A program made the translations under genes and the position numbers. Below, piece after piece: positions 1-7,494 of a stretch of DNA of 13,113 nt. The stretch's first letter is position 1. Every line of letters starts with the position of its first letter. The stretch lies in the NCBI GenBank assembly GCA_051646185.1, contig JBOFCS010000191.1, positions 1-13,113 of the forward strand, in the 5' to 3' direction. The notes beneath the pieces are model-generated. The model searched no databases. It was not told where the DNA came from and was given only the letters and a program-made list of their open reading frames with translations. The stretch comes from JBOFCS01 sp051646185 (GTDB lineage: Bacteria; Actinomycetota; Actinomycetes; Mycobacteriales; Mycobacteriaceae).

Positions 1-525
1 CATGATCTGACTCAGGTGGTACACCCGGTACGTACTGCTTGCGCTGCTGGTGCTCGCACACTGATCCTCACCAATGCTGCTGGTGGTATTCGAGAAGACC
101 TGACGGTAGGACAAGCCGTACTCATTAGTGATCACCTCAACCTCACAGCCCGATCCCCATTAGTCGGCGGCGAATTTGTTGACTTGGTTGACGCCTACTC
201 CCCTAAGCTTCGAGCCTTGGCTCAAAAAATCGACCCAACACTTACCGAAGGGGTGTACGCCGGATTGCCTGGACCACACTATGAAACCCCGGCTGAGATA
301 AAAATGTTGCGTATTCTCGGTGCGGATTTAGTCGGCATGTCTACGGTGCATGAAACTATTGCCGCTAGAGCCGAAGGTGCACAAGTACTGGGGCTTTCGC
401 TGGTTACTAATTTAGCTGCAGGCATCACCGGCGATCATCTTGATCATCAGGAAGTATTGCAGACTGGTAAAGAGGCTGCCCACCAGATTGGCAGGTTTCT
501 CCATACTTTAGTGGGACAACTATGA
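1..525 (+). CDS. punA: Purine nucleoside phosphorylase, C-terminal part (5' end outside window)
   Basis: This enzyme cleaves purine (deoxy)nucleosides with phosphate to the free base and (deoxy)ribose-1-phosphate in cytoplasmic purine salvage. The reading frame is open from base 1 and starts with HDLTQVVHPVR, the middle of the trimeric PNP fold, so the GTG at 16 is internal and the true start lies to the left. Visible family landmarks are LTNAAGGI, the loop GPHYETPAEI containing the purine-site Glu, the GMSTVHE phosphate/ribose segment, SLVTN with the base-binding Asn, and the late His in HQEVLQTGKEAA. About 174 residues remain, of roughly 265-290 usual for this family. The stop overlaps the pmmB start as ATGA, which indicates translational coupling. 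Mycobacterial annotations call this gene deoD, although it is the trimeric PunA type rather than the hexameric DeoD type. The identification is firm. Confidence 0.95.
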   Translation, partial: HDLTQVVHPVRTACAAGARTLILTNAAGGIREDLTVGQAVLISDHLNLTARSPLVGGEFVDLVDAYSPKLRALAQKIDPTLTEGVYAGLPGPHYETPAEIKMLRILGADLVGMSTVHETIAARAEGAQVLGLSLVTNLAAGITGDHLDHQEVLQTGKEAAHQIGRFLHTLVGQL

Positions 526-2171
526 CTTTCTCGGACAAGCAAGTTGAGGAAAGAGTTGCTCAATGGATAGTCAATGATCCCGATCCAGCAACCCGGAATG
601 AACTAGCTGAATGCAGCAAAGAAGAATTGGCTCAACGATTTTCCGCTACCTTAACCTTTGGTACAGCAGGTCTACGCGGGCCTATTCAAGCCGGGCCGAT
701 GGGTATGAACTTAGCAGTGGTTATCCGCACTAGCGCCGGAATCGTTCGGGTGCTAGCTGATCGTTGCCTCTCCGGTGGAAAAATTATTGTTGGCTACGAT
801 GCCCGCCATCGCTCCGCTGAGTTTGCTCAGGCAGCAGCGGAAGTTTTTACCGCAGAAGGATTTTCAGTAACATTATTTTCTGAACCGCTCCCTACCCCCG
901 TTCTAGCTTTTGCTGTTCAAAAAACAAAAGCTGTTGCTGGCATACAGATTACCGCTTCACATAACCCCGCAACCGATAACGGGTACAAAGTATATTTTTT
1001 TGGTGGAGCGCAAATCATCTCACCTACCGATCGAGAAATTGAGACTGCCACAGCAAAAATGCCTGGCGCTGTGCATATTCCCCGAGTACCCGTGGAGTCG
1101 GTTGATACCGGACTTATGGATCAATATGTTGATTCAGTGGTTGCTCTTGCTGACTCTTCAGCAAAAAATCTGCGTATTGCTTTTACCGCTTTACATGGCG
1201 TAGGCGGTAAAACAGCTATGAAAGTTTTTGCTGCTACTGGTTTTACTGATGTCCATACTGTTTCCAGTCAATTTTCTCCCGACCCCCGTTTTCCTACCGT
1301 AGCATTTCCCAACCCTGAGGAACCTGGAACTACCCAGGAACTTATAGATCTTGCCGAATCGATAGATGCCAATATTGCCATCGCTTTTGACCCCGATGCT
1401 GATCGCTGCGCAGTCGGTGTACCAGATAAGGGCCGCTGGCGGATGCTCAGTGGTGATGAGACCGGCATACTTATCGGTGAATACCTCCTACGCAATAGTC
1501 CACCTGCATCAGTTGTTTCTAGCACTATCGTGTCCTCACGAATGCTGTCCGCTCTTGCCGAAAGTCGAGGAGTTACCCATGTAGAGACACTCACCGGATT
1601 TAAATGGTTAGTGCGGGCCAGCGAATCTCACTTACTCTACGCGTATGAAGAAGCTTTAGGGTACTGTGTTGATCCACAATCTGTTCGAGATAAAGATGGC
1701 ATCTCAGCAGCAGTGATGATATGCAAGATTGCCGCCGAATTGCACACACAGAACCACACTCTTATCGATGAACTCGATCGGTTGGCAGTTGAGTTTGGGG
1801 TGTACCAGACTAGCCACGTTTCCCAGCGATTCGCTAATGCTAATAGCATTACTGCATTACTGGAATCCATTCGAGCCCAAGCTCCAACTACACTTGCCGG
1901 ATTTTCCATAGGTATGGAAGATCTCTTACTGCGACGTGGACAGCAACGCACCAATGCTCTTATCTTAATGGGGAACTCCGGGGATTCTTCGGTTCGTATT
2001 ATTTTTCGCCCCTCGGGAACTGAACCAAAACTTAAGTGCTATATCGAAGTACACGAACCAGTACAAGATAAGAACGATCTTAACCGAGCCAGACAAATTG
2101 CTACCATAACTAGTAGCACAATTGAGAATTACCTAGTCGATTTGGTGAAAAGTTTTCAGGGGCTTCACTAA
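522..2171 (+). CDS. pmmB: Phosphomannomutase/phosphoglucomutase family protein (PmmB)
   Basis: This is a 549-residue alpha-D-phosphohexomutase that interconverts hexose- or pentose-1-phosphates and the matching terminal phosphates. All four family signatures are present: FGTAGLRG near residue 46; the phosphoserine loop TASHNP with the catalytic Ser at about 146; the metal-binding DPDAD at 290-294; the sugar-binding EEALGY at 376-381; and the phosphate-binding RPSGTEPK at 496-503. The length of about 550 and the TAGLRG form place it with the PmmB/PGM2-like branch, some members of which act as phosphopentomutases. Linkage to purine nucleoside phosphorylase, which releases (deoxy)ribose-1-phosphate, makes a phosphopentomutase role plausible. 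That is inferred from context, since the motifs do not separate mannose, glucose and ribose substrates. The start is fixed by the ATGA overlap with punA. The gene looks intact. Confidence 0.92.
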   Translation: MTFSDKQVEERVAQWIVNDPDPATRNELAECSKEELAQRFSATLTFGTAGLRGPIQAGPMGMNLAVVIRTSAGIVRVLADRCLSGGKIIVGYDARHRSAEFAQAAAEVFTAEGFSVTLFSEPLPTPVLAFAVQKTKAVAGIQITASHNPATDNGYKVYFFGGAQIISPTDREIETATAKMPGAVHIPRVPVESVDTGLMDQYVDSVVALADSSAKNLRIAFTALHGVGGKTAMKVFAATGFTDVHTVSSQFSPDPRFPTVAFPNPEEPGTTQELIDLAESIDANIAIAFDPDADRCAVGVPDKGRWRMLSGDETGILIGEYLLRNSPPASVVSSTIVSSRMLSALAESRGVTHVETLTGFKWLVRASESHLLYAYEEALGYCVDPQSVRDKDGISAAVMICKIAAELHTQNHTLIDELDRLAVEFGVYQTSHVSQRFANANSITALLESIRAQAPTTLAGFSIGMEDLLLRRGQQRTNALILMGNSGDSSVRIIFRPSGTEPKLKCYIEVHEPVQDKNDLNRARQIATITSSTIENYLVDLVKSFQGLH

Positions 2172-2212
2172 CCCCGACATAACCGTCCTCCAAAGTTAGC
2201 ACTCATCTAGGT

Positions 2213-3733
2213 TCACTCCTCCAAAAGTATTGGCGTATCTTTCTTGAGAACCTCACCTCGAAAAAACTCCGGCCGCAATCGTGACATCACAAACATCAGC
2301 ATCACACCTAATAACACAATGCCAACCCCAATAATAAATACTGTTCCCACACCCCATAACGAAGACCCACTGCCAAATTCAGGGTCCCAACTATCCACAG
2401 CGGTCTGAAGCATCACCACAAAAAGCACCACACCACCTGATAAAGGCGCAGCTAGTTTAAAAACAAAATTTCGGATTGAAGAAAATAATTCACTTCGGAA
2501 ATACCACACACAAGCAAAGGCAGTTACCCCGTAGTAAAAACAGATCATCAACCCCAAAGCCGCGATTGTATCGTTGAGCACACTATCGCTAATAATATGC
2601 ATAACAACGTAAAAACCTCCCGAAGCAATACCTGCAACTACTGTGGCGAAGCCAGGGGTACGGAAACGTGGACTAATACTGGAAAATTTAGCCGGAAAAG
2701 CTTGATAATGCCCCATTGCTAGCATTGTTCGTGCTGGTGAAATAAATGTTGACTGTAATGACGATGCTGAACTACTCAATACTGCTAGCGATAACAATAT
2801 TGCAAAAGGACCCATAACCGGAGAAGCAAGAGCGGCAAAAACATTGGCCGAGGTTTCCTCATTTCCTAAACCAACACCACTGTCTCCTGTTCCAGCAAAA
2901 TCTAAGGTAACTACTGCAACAAGCAAATACACTGCCAGCACAATAATAACTACCAACGTTGCAGCCCGCCCCGGAGTTTTTGCTGCACCGCTCGTCTCCT
3001 CATTGATTGTTAAACACACATCCCAGCCCCAATACACAAAAATTGACAGTGAGAGGCCGGCAGCAAAAGCCGAAAAAGACTCAATACCAAAGGGATTAAA
3101 CCATTCAAAGCTAAAGCTGGTTTCCTGATCCCCCTCCGCATGAGCGATTCGCCAAAAACCTGCAACGATAAACCATACTAAAATTACCATCTGAAAACCA
3201 AGCAAACTGTACTGCACAATTTTAGTTTCTTGCATACCTCGATAGCACAACAACACTGATGCAGTAACAAAAACTAAGCAAGTAACAATATTCACGAGCT
3301 TATTAGCAGCTAAATCTGCCAATGAGTCATTATTAAATGCCTGCGCGATAAAAAGATAGAAAAAATCTACCGCTACACCGGCAAGATTGGATAAAACAAT
3401 AACTGTGGCTGCGATCAACCCCCATCCCCCAAGCCAACCGATATAAGGACCAAATGCCTTAGTGGCCCAGGTAAATGAAGTTCCACTATCTGGGGCTACT
3501 GCATTAAGCTCTCGATACCCCAAGGCGACAAGCAACATAGGGATGAAACCAACAATAAAGATAGCGGGTAAATGCACCCCCGTTTCAGTTGCAGTGGGGC
3601 CAAGCGAAGCAGTAAGCGTATATGCCGGAGCTATACAAGAAATACCAAGAACAACACTGCCAAGTAAACCAATTTGACTGGCAGAAAGCCCTTTTGATGT
3701 TGGGCTTGCTGGAACATTCTCCCTAATAGACAT
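2213..3733 (-). CDS. APC-superfamily amino acid/polyamine permease, probable GABA or putrescine importer
   Basis: This 506-residue membrane protein belongs to the amino acid-polyamine-organocation superfamily. About 12 hydrophobic segments are visible, at roughly residues 22-45, 55-73, 96-122, 147-164, 174-195, 222-243, 258-279, 300-325, 360-385, 389-411, 425-443 and 459-485. The first carries the unwound-helix substrate motif (GISCIAPAYTL, about 30-40), and FVYWGWD followed by NEET (about 232-247) is typical of actinobacterial APC permeases. It is the last gene of the minus-strand catabolic operon, 18 bases after usp, with a GGAG about ten bases before its ATG. The context argues for import of GABA, putrescine or a related omega-amino compound, but the sequence alone does not decide the substrate, so I give no gene name. 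The gene is intact and converges with pmmB across a 41-base gap. Confidence 0.85.
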   Translation of the reverse strand: MSIRENVPASPTSKGLSASQIGLLGSVVLGISCIAPAYTLTASLGPTATETGVHLPAIFIVGFIPMLLVALGYRELNAVAPDSGTSFTWATKAFGPYIGWLGGWGLIAATVIVLSNLAGVAVDFFYLFIAQAFNNDSLADLAANKLVNIVTCLVFVTASVLLCYRGMQETKIVQYSLLGFQMVILVWFIVAGFWRIAHAEGDQETSFSFEWFNPFGIESFSAFAAGLSLSIFVYWGWDVCLTINEETSGAAKTPGRAATLVVIIVLAVYLLVAVVTLDFAGTGDSGVGLGNEETSANVFAALASPVMGPFAILLSLAVLSSSASSLQSTFISPARTMLAMGHYQAFPAKFSSISPRFRTPGFATVVAGIASGGFYVVMHIISDSVLNDTIAALGLMICFYYGVTAFACVWYFRSELFSSIRNFVFKLAAPLSGGVVLFVVMLQTAVDSWDPEFGSGSSLWGVGTVFIIGVGIVLLGVMLMFVMSRLRPEFFRGEVLKKDTPILLEE

Positions 3734-3751
3734 GATCAGTTCAGCTCCATT

Positions 3752-4642
3752 TCAGTCATTGGCTGTAGTCGGCGATAGATTTGCCGACGGAACAACAATC
3801 ATCGGTACTGGCAATACCCGCAACATCTTTGAGGCGGTTGAACCTAGAAAAACCCGACGCGGTGATGCCAGTCGACTAGACCCGACTACTACAATATCTC
3901 CGCTGTGCCATTCTAGGGAGCTCACCGCATCTTCAATACTCGAACCATCGGCAACAAGCACAGTAACCGAAACTTCCTGGGGCAGAGACTGTTGTGCAAG
4001 CTCTAACTGCCGTTGTGCAGTAGCAACATTTTCTTTCCGCTCCGCCAGATCTGAAGTAGTTTCACCAATCTTTCGATCAAGCGACACAAGAGATAACAAC
4101 CGTAACGGAGCAAGCGAAAGTTTACACAGTGTATACGCAGTTCCTAGCAGAGCTTCCGAACCGGACTGCGAACCAACGGCACAAGTTACCTCGCGCAAAG
4201 TAGGTGCAGATCCATGCCTAAATCCCTTGGGAGCAAGGGCCAAAGATACTGAAGCGCAATGCAATAATTCATTACTAATCGACCCAATTGAGTGCCTCCC
4301 AAGCAAACCATCATGTGCAGCACCAACAACTATCATATCGGCACAAAATTCTTCTGCAGCTGCAAGAAGTCCCGCTGCAAATGAGTCGTCATAGCGAATA
4401 TGAGTGCGCACCAAAATTTTATGATCAACTGTTAGCTCAGCTTCGGCAAGCCATTGTTGGGCTTGCTTATGCAAAATTGATTCATAGGAGATATCGGCTG
4501 GTGCCTTGGCCGCCACCGGCTGCTCTGGTGGTAATACTAAACATATATCCAAAGAAGCACCTAAAGACTGGGCCAACTGTACCCCCAGCGCAAGCCCATC
4601 ATCACCACTTGGTGTTGCAAGATAACCAACAATCAGGCGCAT
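3752..4642 (-). CDS. Tandem-domain universal stress protein (UspA family)
   Basis: This is a cytoplasmic protein of 296 residues with two UspA-type alpha/beta domains, about residues 1-140 and 148-296. Each ends with the expected nucleotide-loop pattern: VVGAAHDGLLGRHSIGS followed by SLALAP in the first, and VVVGSSRLASPRRVFLGS followed by PMIVVP in the second. These resemble the G-x2-G-x9-G-S/T ATP-binding signature of the family, though the first glycines are not a perfect match, so nucleotide binding is likely but unproven. I chose the ATG at 4642 rather than the TTG at 4654. It gives the canonical MRLIVGYLA first strand and has GGAG six bases upstream. The gene sits between gabD and the permease gene, and actinobacterial Usp genes often neighbour transporters. 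Its role may be to tune transport or metabolism under stress, which is inference. Its frame is continuous with gabD except for one TGA (see findings). Confidence 0.88.
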   Translation of the reverse strand: MRLIVGYLATPSGDDGLALGVQLAQSLGASLDICLVLPPEQPVAAKAPADISYESILHKQAQQWLAEAELTVDHKILVRTHIRYDDSFAAGLLAAAEEFCADMIVVGAAHDGLLGRHSIGSISNELLHCASVSLALAPKGFRHGSAPTLREVTCAVGSQSGSEALLGTAYTLCKLSLAPLRLLSLVSLDRKIGETTSDLAERKENVATAQRQLELAQQSLPQEVSVTVLVADGSSIEDAVSSLEWHSGDIVVVGSSRLASPRRVFLGSTASKMLRVLPVPMIVVPSANLSPTTAND

Positions 4643-4646
4643 CAGT

Positions 4647-4652
4647 ATCTCC
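4647..4652 (-). promoter_or_regulatory. Ribosome binding site fixing the usp start
   Basis: On the minus strand this reads GGAGAT, with the GGAG core six bases before the ATG at 4642. It overlaps the first two bases of the alternative TTG codon at 4654, which supports initiation at the ATG. Confidence 0.65.
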
Positions 4653-4653
4653 A

Positions 4654-4719
4654 ATTCTGCAATGCCTTGTCACATGGTTAATGCGATATATTTTGTTTCT
4701 AAATATTCTGCAATGCCTT
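4654..4719. repeat. 15-bp direct repeat across the gabD stop codon
   Basis: ATTCTGCAATGCCTT occurs exactly at 4654-4668 and again at 4705-4719, offset by 51 bp (17 codons). One copy is in the gabD C-terminal coding region (coding for GIAE), the other in the gabD-usp gap just after the stop, in the same reading frame. Confidence 0.7.
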
Positions 4720-6130
4720 CAGTCCCCCCCTCACGTCCAAAACCTGACTGTTTCACTCCACCAAATGGTGCAGCAACATCAGAAATCACACCGCGATTCA
4801 CCCCTACCATGCCTGCCTCCAGTGCCTCACTAACACGCAAGGCTCGATCAAGATTTTGAGTGTATATATAGGCGGCAAGACCAAATTCAGTTCGATTTGC
4901 TGCTGCAATGCCTTCCTCTTCAGTATCAAAACCACAAATTGCAGCGACCGGACCAAAAACCTCTTCAGAAAGAATCCGCGAATCAGCGGCCACATTATCT
5001 AAAACTGTGGGCTCAAAATAATACCCAACCCCAGCTAAAGCTGAACCTCCAGTACGGACTACTGCACCTTTACTCACAGCATCATCCACCAATTCAACAA
5101 CGGTAGCTACCTGATCAGAATTAATAAGCGGGCCGATTTGAGTAGCCGGATCAGAACCAGGCCCCAACCGTAACGCTCCGATGCGCTCGGTTAATTTTAC
5201 AGTGAACTCCGTCTTAACCGATTGCGCAACATGAAATCTATTTGCCGCGGTACAGGCTTCGCCGCCGTTACGCATCTTTGCGGCCATTGCTCCATCGACT
5301 GCAGCATCAATATCGGCATCTTCAAATACAATAAACGGAGCGTTGCCACCCAATTCCATCGAAGTTCGAAGCAGTTTTTCTGCTGATTCTTTGACTAAAA
5401 GCTTTCCTACCGCTGTTGATCCGGTAAAAGTGATCTTCCGTAACCGATCATCAGCAATCAGCGGAGCAGTAAGTTCGGCAGCAGTTGAGGTTGGCAATAC
5501 TGATAGCACTCCTGCCGGCAATCCAGCATCAGCAAAAACCTCCCCTAGTAGCAACATTGTTAGGGGAGTGTCTTCGGCAGGTTTAACAATAACGGTACAA
5601 CCAGCAGCTAAAGCAGGACCAATCTTCCTAGTTCCCATTGCCAAAGGAAAATTCCACGGAGTTATAGCCAAGATGGGACCAACTGGCATTTTTGTCACAA
5701 GGATTCTTCCCATGCCCGCAGGTGCTGTGGTGTACCTGCCCTCAATACGTACCGCCTCTTCACTAAACCAGCGCAAAAATTCAGCACCATATGTAACTTC
5801 AGAATGACTTTCCGCCAAGGCTTTACCCATTTCCAGGGTGATCAGCTGAGCAAACTCTTCTGAGCGCTCCATCAGTAGCTGCCACGCTCCTCGTAGTATT
5901 TCAGCGCGGGTACGGGGAGGAGTTTTTGCCCATTGTCGCGCCGACGCACAGGCCGCATCAAGAGCTGCAAGCCCATCTTCAATCCCGGCATCAGAAACTG
6001 AAGCAATAACTTGCTCTGTCGCTGGATCAATGACCGAAAAAGTGGTACCTGATACCGCATCAACCTGTTTTCCGTTGATCCAGAGTTTCTTTGGTACCCG
6101 ACTTAGTAGGTCTGATATTTCATTGGACAT
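4670..6130 (-). CDS. gabD: Succinate-semialdehyde dehydrogenase (NAD(P)+)
   Basis: This 486-residue aldehyde dehydrogenase oxidises succinate semialdehyde to succinate, the last step of GABA breakdown into the TCA cycle. Visible residues are ITPWNFP with the oxyanion Asn160, the cofactor segment TVIVKPAEDTP with Lys183, the TGSTAVG Rossmann turn near 236, the general base Glu259 in MELGG, and the nucleophile Cys293 in NGGEACTAANRF. The MGTRKIGPALAAGCTV stretch and the ANRF after the cysteine fit GabD-type enzymes rather than betaine-aldehyde types. Its ATG overlaps the gabT stop as TAATG, so translation is probably coupled. A seven-G run lies in the coding strand (4724-4730) near the C-terminus, but the frame is intact through it. 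The location directly after gabT makes the assignment strong. Confidence 0.92.
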   Translation of the reverse strand: MSNEISDLLSRVPKKLWINGKQVDAVSGTTFSVIDPATEQVIASVSDAGIEDGLAALDAACASARQWAKTPPRTRAEILRGAWQLLMERSEEFAQLITLEMGKALAESHSEVTYGAEFLRWFSEEAVRIEGRYTTAPAGMGRILVTKMPVGPILAITPWNFPLAMGTRKIGPALAAGCTVIVKPAEDTPLTMLLLGEVFADAGLPAGVLSVLPTSTAAELTAPLIADDRLRKITFTGSTAVGKLLVKESAEKLLRTSMELGGNAPFIVFEDADIDAAVDGAMAAKMRNGGEACTAANRFHVAQSVKTEFTVKLTERIGALRLGPGSDPATQIGPLINSDQVATVVELVDDAVSKGAVVRTGGSALAGVGYYFEPTVLDNVAADSRILSEEVFGPVAAICGFDTEEEGIAAANRTEFGLAAYIYTQNLDRALRVSEALEAGMVGVNRGVISDVAAPFGGVKQSGFGREGGTEGIAEYLETKYIALTM

Positions 6131-7494
6131 TAGCTAGTACCGTCCTGTTCCTTGCTAGCCAGTGAACGAACTACTCTGTCGATCACATCAAGGGCCTCAG
6201 ATAATAATGTCTTGCTGATAACTAGTGGCGGAAGTAACCGAATAACATTTCCAAATGTTCCGCAAGTTAATACAATGACTCCAGATGAAAGACAAAGATC
6301 AGCAATAGACTTTGCTATTTTTTGATCAGGTTCTGTTGAACCACGGTGCACAAATTCCATGGCAATCATCGCTCCTCGACCTCGAATATCGCCTATGATG
6401 CCTACTTCCGCTGCTAAAGTTTTTAGCCGTGGGAAAACAATATCTTCAATCTGCTGAGCGCGTAGCAAAAGATCGTAATCTTTCATATAGTCAATCGTTG
6501 CCAATGCAGCAACACAAGCCACTGGATTACCGCCGTATGTGCCACCAAGACCACTCGGATGGACGGCATCCATTAATTCTGCGCGGCCCGTTATCGCTGC
6601 CAAAGGTAAACCACCCGCTATTCCCTTAGCCATTGTTACAATATCTGGGACGATATTTTCGTGGTCACAGGCAAACCAGCTTCCTGTCCTGGCAAATCCG
6701 CTTTGCACTTCATCAGCGATAAAAACTACGCCATTTTCCTGCGCCCAGTGCGCAAGAATTGGCAGAAAACCCTCGGCGGGCACAATAAATCCACCTTCAC
6801 CTTGGATTGGTTCTATGATAATAGCTGCTACCGAATCTGCACCTACCTGCCTTTCGATTGATGCAATAGCCCGTTGCGCAGCTTCCGGTCCAGTAAGTCC
6901 ATCACGATAGGGATAAGACATTGGTGCCCGGTAGATTTCAGGTGCAAAAGGGCCAAAATGGGCTTTATAAGGCATCGCCTTAGCTGTCAACCCCATCGTT
7001 AAATTTGTTCGACCATGGTATGCGTGGTCAAAAGCAACAATTGCGTTTCGCCCTGTGGCTGAGCGTGCTACTTTGACCGCATTTTCTACTGCTTCTGCGC
7101 CGGAATTAAATAACACCGAACGTTTTTCGTGATTACCTGGAGTAAGTTCTGCTAATTGCTCAGCTACTGCAATATACGATTCGTAAGGCGTTACCATAAA
7201 ACAGGTGTGCGTAAAGCTTTTCAGCTGATGGGTAACCGCGGTTGCCACTTCAGCATTACTGGCACCAACTGTCGTCACTGCAATACCCGAACCCAGGTCA
7301 ATCAGTGAATTTCCGTCAACATCAACAATAATCGCACCACTAGCATCTGCTGCATAGAGTGGAACCACTGAAACTACCCCTGCTGAAACAGCATTGCGTC
7401 GACGAACTGCAAGTTCTGTTGATACTGGACCAGGAAAATCAGTGACCATCTTACGCACCTGCGGCAACCTACACTCGAGATCAAGCAATGCCAT
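6130..7494 (-). CDS. gabT: 4-aminobutyrate aminotransferase (class III, PLP-dependent)
   Basis: This enzyme transfers the amino group of GABA to 2-oxoglutarate, giving succinate semialdehyde and glutamate. The 454-residue protein shows the class III fold landmarks: LPQVRKMVTDFPGPVS at the N-terminus; the PLP phosphate-binding NSGAEAVENA near 130; DHAYHGRT near 157; the IIEPIQGEGG segment near 227; the cofactor-contacting Asp in FIADEVQSGFARTG near 261; and the Schiff-base Lys in TMAKGIAGGLPLAA at about 290. The start is ambiguous, because a GTG at 7497 directly precedes the ATG at 7494 and neither has a clear Shine-Dalgarno. Both lie inside the 3' end of the upstream dehydrogenase gene, so re-initiation is likely. 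I take the ATG. The substrate is assigned from gabD next door; related omega-amino acid aminotransferases share these motifs. Confidence 0.92.
   Translation of the reverse strand: MALLDLECRLPQVRKMVTDFPGPVSTELAVRRRNAVSAGVVSVVPLYAADASGAIIVDVDGNSLIDLGSGIAVTTVGASNAEVATAVTHQLKSFTHTCFMVTPYESYIAVAEQLAELTPGNHEKRSVLFNSGAEAVENAVKVARSATGRNAIVAFDHAYHGRTNLTMGLTAKAMPYKAHFGPFAPEIYRAPMSYPYRDGLTGPEAAQRAIASIERQVGADSVAAIIIEPIQGEGGFIVPAEGFLPILAHWAQENGVVFIADEVQSGFARTGSWFACDHENIVPDIVTMAKGIAGGLPLAAITGRAELMDAVHPSGLGGTYGGNPVACVAALATIDYMKDYDLLLRAQQIEDIVFPRLKTLAAEVGIIGDIRGRGAMIAMEFVHRGSTEPDQKIAKSIADLCLSSGVIVLTCGTFGNVIRLLPPLVISKTLLSEALDVIDRVVRSLASKEQDGTS

Noticed and set aside
2159..2175. GGGG/CCCC hairpin spanning the pmmB stop codon as a terminator
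   Set aside because: The stem is only four base pairs with a nine-base loop and no T-run on either strand.
3732..4394. 220-residue plus-strand open frame opposite usp
   Set aside because: It is antisense to a clear two-domain Usp gene, has no recognisable motif and no ribosome binding site. Other long antisense frames over pmmB, gabD and the pucR-type gene were dismissed for the same reason.
4724..4730. Seven-C run (G7 in the gabD strand) as a phase-variable tract or frameshift
   Set aside because: The gabD frame reads through it into a normal C-terminus, and a single run of seven is not enough evidence for phase variation.
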